In this document: positions 6,340 to 6,563 of the stretch, in pieces | How the letters are laid out: every line of letters begins with the position of its first letter | Numbering within the stretch: position 1 is the stretch's first letter | Translations under genes and position numbers: made by a program | DNA from: Acidobacteria bacterium UBA6911 | GTDB taxonomy: Bacteria > Acidobacteriota > UBA6911 | Length of the DNA: 6,563 nt | Direction of reading: 5' to 3' | NCBI GenBank assembly: GCA_002451015.1 | Contig: DKBB01000386.1 | Coordinates: 3,573 to 10,135 of the forward strand | Notes under the pieces: generated by a model | The model's input: only the letters and a program-made list of their open reading frames with translations | Database searches by the model: none | Told to the model about the DNA's origin: nothing

Positions 6340-6563
6340 AAAGGCGCCACCGGTTACACGGATTTCCACGGATTCAAATGTGATCGCTTTCAGGAATTCA
6401 TGTCGATTTTCAAAGGTATTTTACTGCAGGTTGGGAAGAAAAATGCGAAGAATTGGCACACCTGTACTTTTTCAACCGGCTTGCACCCATTGCAGGATCT
6501 GACTCTGGATTGGAAATAGAAAGGGTCACCCGGTACTCACAGCAACGGCACCGACCTTAGCGG
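6340..6563. other. Downstream non-coding stretch with a CACGGATT direct repeat
   Basis: After the molybdoenzyme stop there is no next gene within 224 bases and no clear hairpin-plus-T-run terminator. CACGGATT occurs twice in tandem with a 10-base period (6357-6364 and 6367-6374). The only small frame with a possible ribosome site is 39 codons at 6400-6519 and is not convincing. The last 38 bases could be the 3' end of a minus-strand gene entering from the right (stop at 6528-6526), but 11 codons are too few to judge. Confidence 0.5.

Noticed and set aside
6451..6472. TGGCAC as a sigma54 -24 element
   Set aside because: The -12 element TTGC is absent at the correct spacing and no gene follows.
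6400..6519. 39-codon plus-strand frame with AGGA four bases upstream
   Set aside because: Short, spacing is tight, and no recognisable motif or membrane segment; it cannot be told from chance.
6526..6563. Possible 3' end of a minus-strand gene entering from the right
   Set aside because: Only 11 codons are visible before the TGA, with no homology signal; needs sequence beyond the window.

Overview
The window holds four protein genes arranged as two divergent transcription units around a 308-base intergenic region (3569-3876). No rRNA, tRNA, CRISPR array, insertion sequence or integrase is visible. GC content is moderate (roughly mid-50s percent by eye). Every gene has a strong purine-rich Shine-Dalgarno sequence and an ATG start. 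Short tandem heptamer/decamer tracts lie in the gaps between genes. Together with anaerobe-type gene content, this would fit a Desulfobacterota-like (former Deltaproteobacteria) or similar environmental bacterium. That placement is an inference from general style and not from a marker gene.

Leftward unit (minus strand, in order of transcription). First comes a 443-residue, 12-helix MFS permease of the AmpG / acetyl-CoA-transporter-like group (3568 to 2237). Next is a complete 361-residue two-cupin protein (2135 to 1050). Last is a second, paralogous two-cupin protein that starts at 900 and runs off the left edge, with 300 residues visible. The gaps are 101 and 149 bases and there is no convincing terminator between them, so one operon is plausible. 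Both cupin proteins are internal tandem duplications. All three complete cupin domains keep the full His-His-Glu-His metal-ligand set; the fourth is cut by the window edge after its first three ligands.

Rightward unit (plus strand). An 820-residue molybdopterin-binding large subunit of the xanthine dehydrogenase / aldehyde oxidase family runs 3877-6339. It keeps the family fold signatures and the C-terminal GVGE catalytic glutamate (E781). Its cofactor-binding loop is divergent: GAWYGGL stands where most relatives have GGGFGGK. Several residues typical of xanthine-hydroxylating enzymes are also absent. The usual FAD and 2Fe-2S partner subunits are not in the window. The last 224 bases hold no supportable gene.

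Taken together, the region looks like an uncharacterised catabolic or transformation module: an importer, two metal-dependent bicupin enzymes (isomerase, lyase, decarboxylase or oxygenase type unknown) and an atypical molybdenum hydroxylase. The substrate cannot be read from the sequence. The most unusual points are the paired bicupin paralogues and the atypical molybdopterin subunit standing alone.
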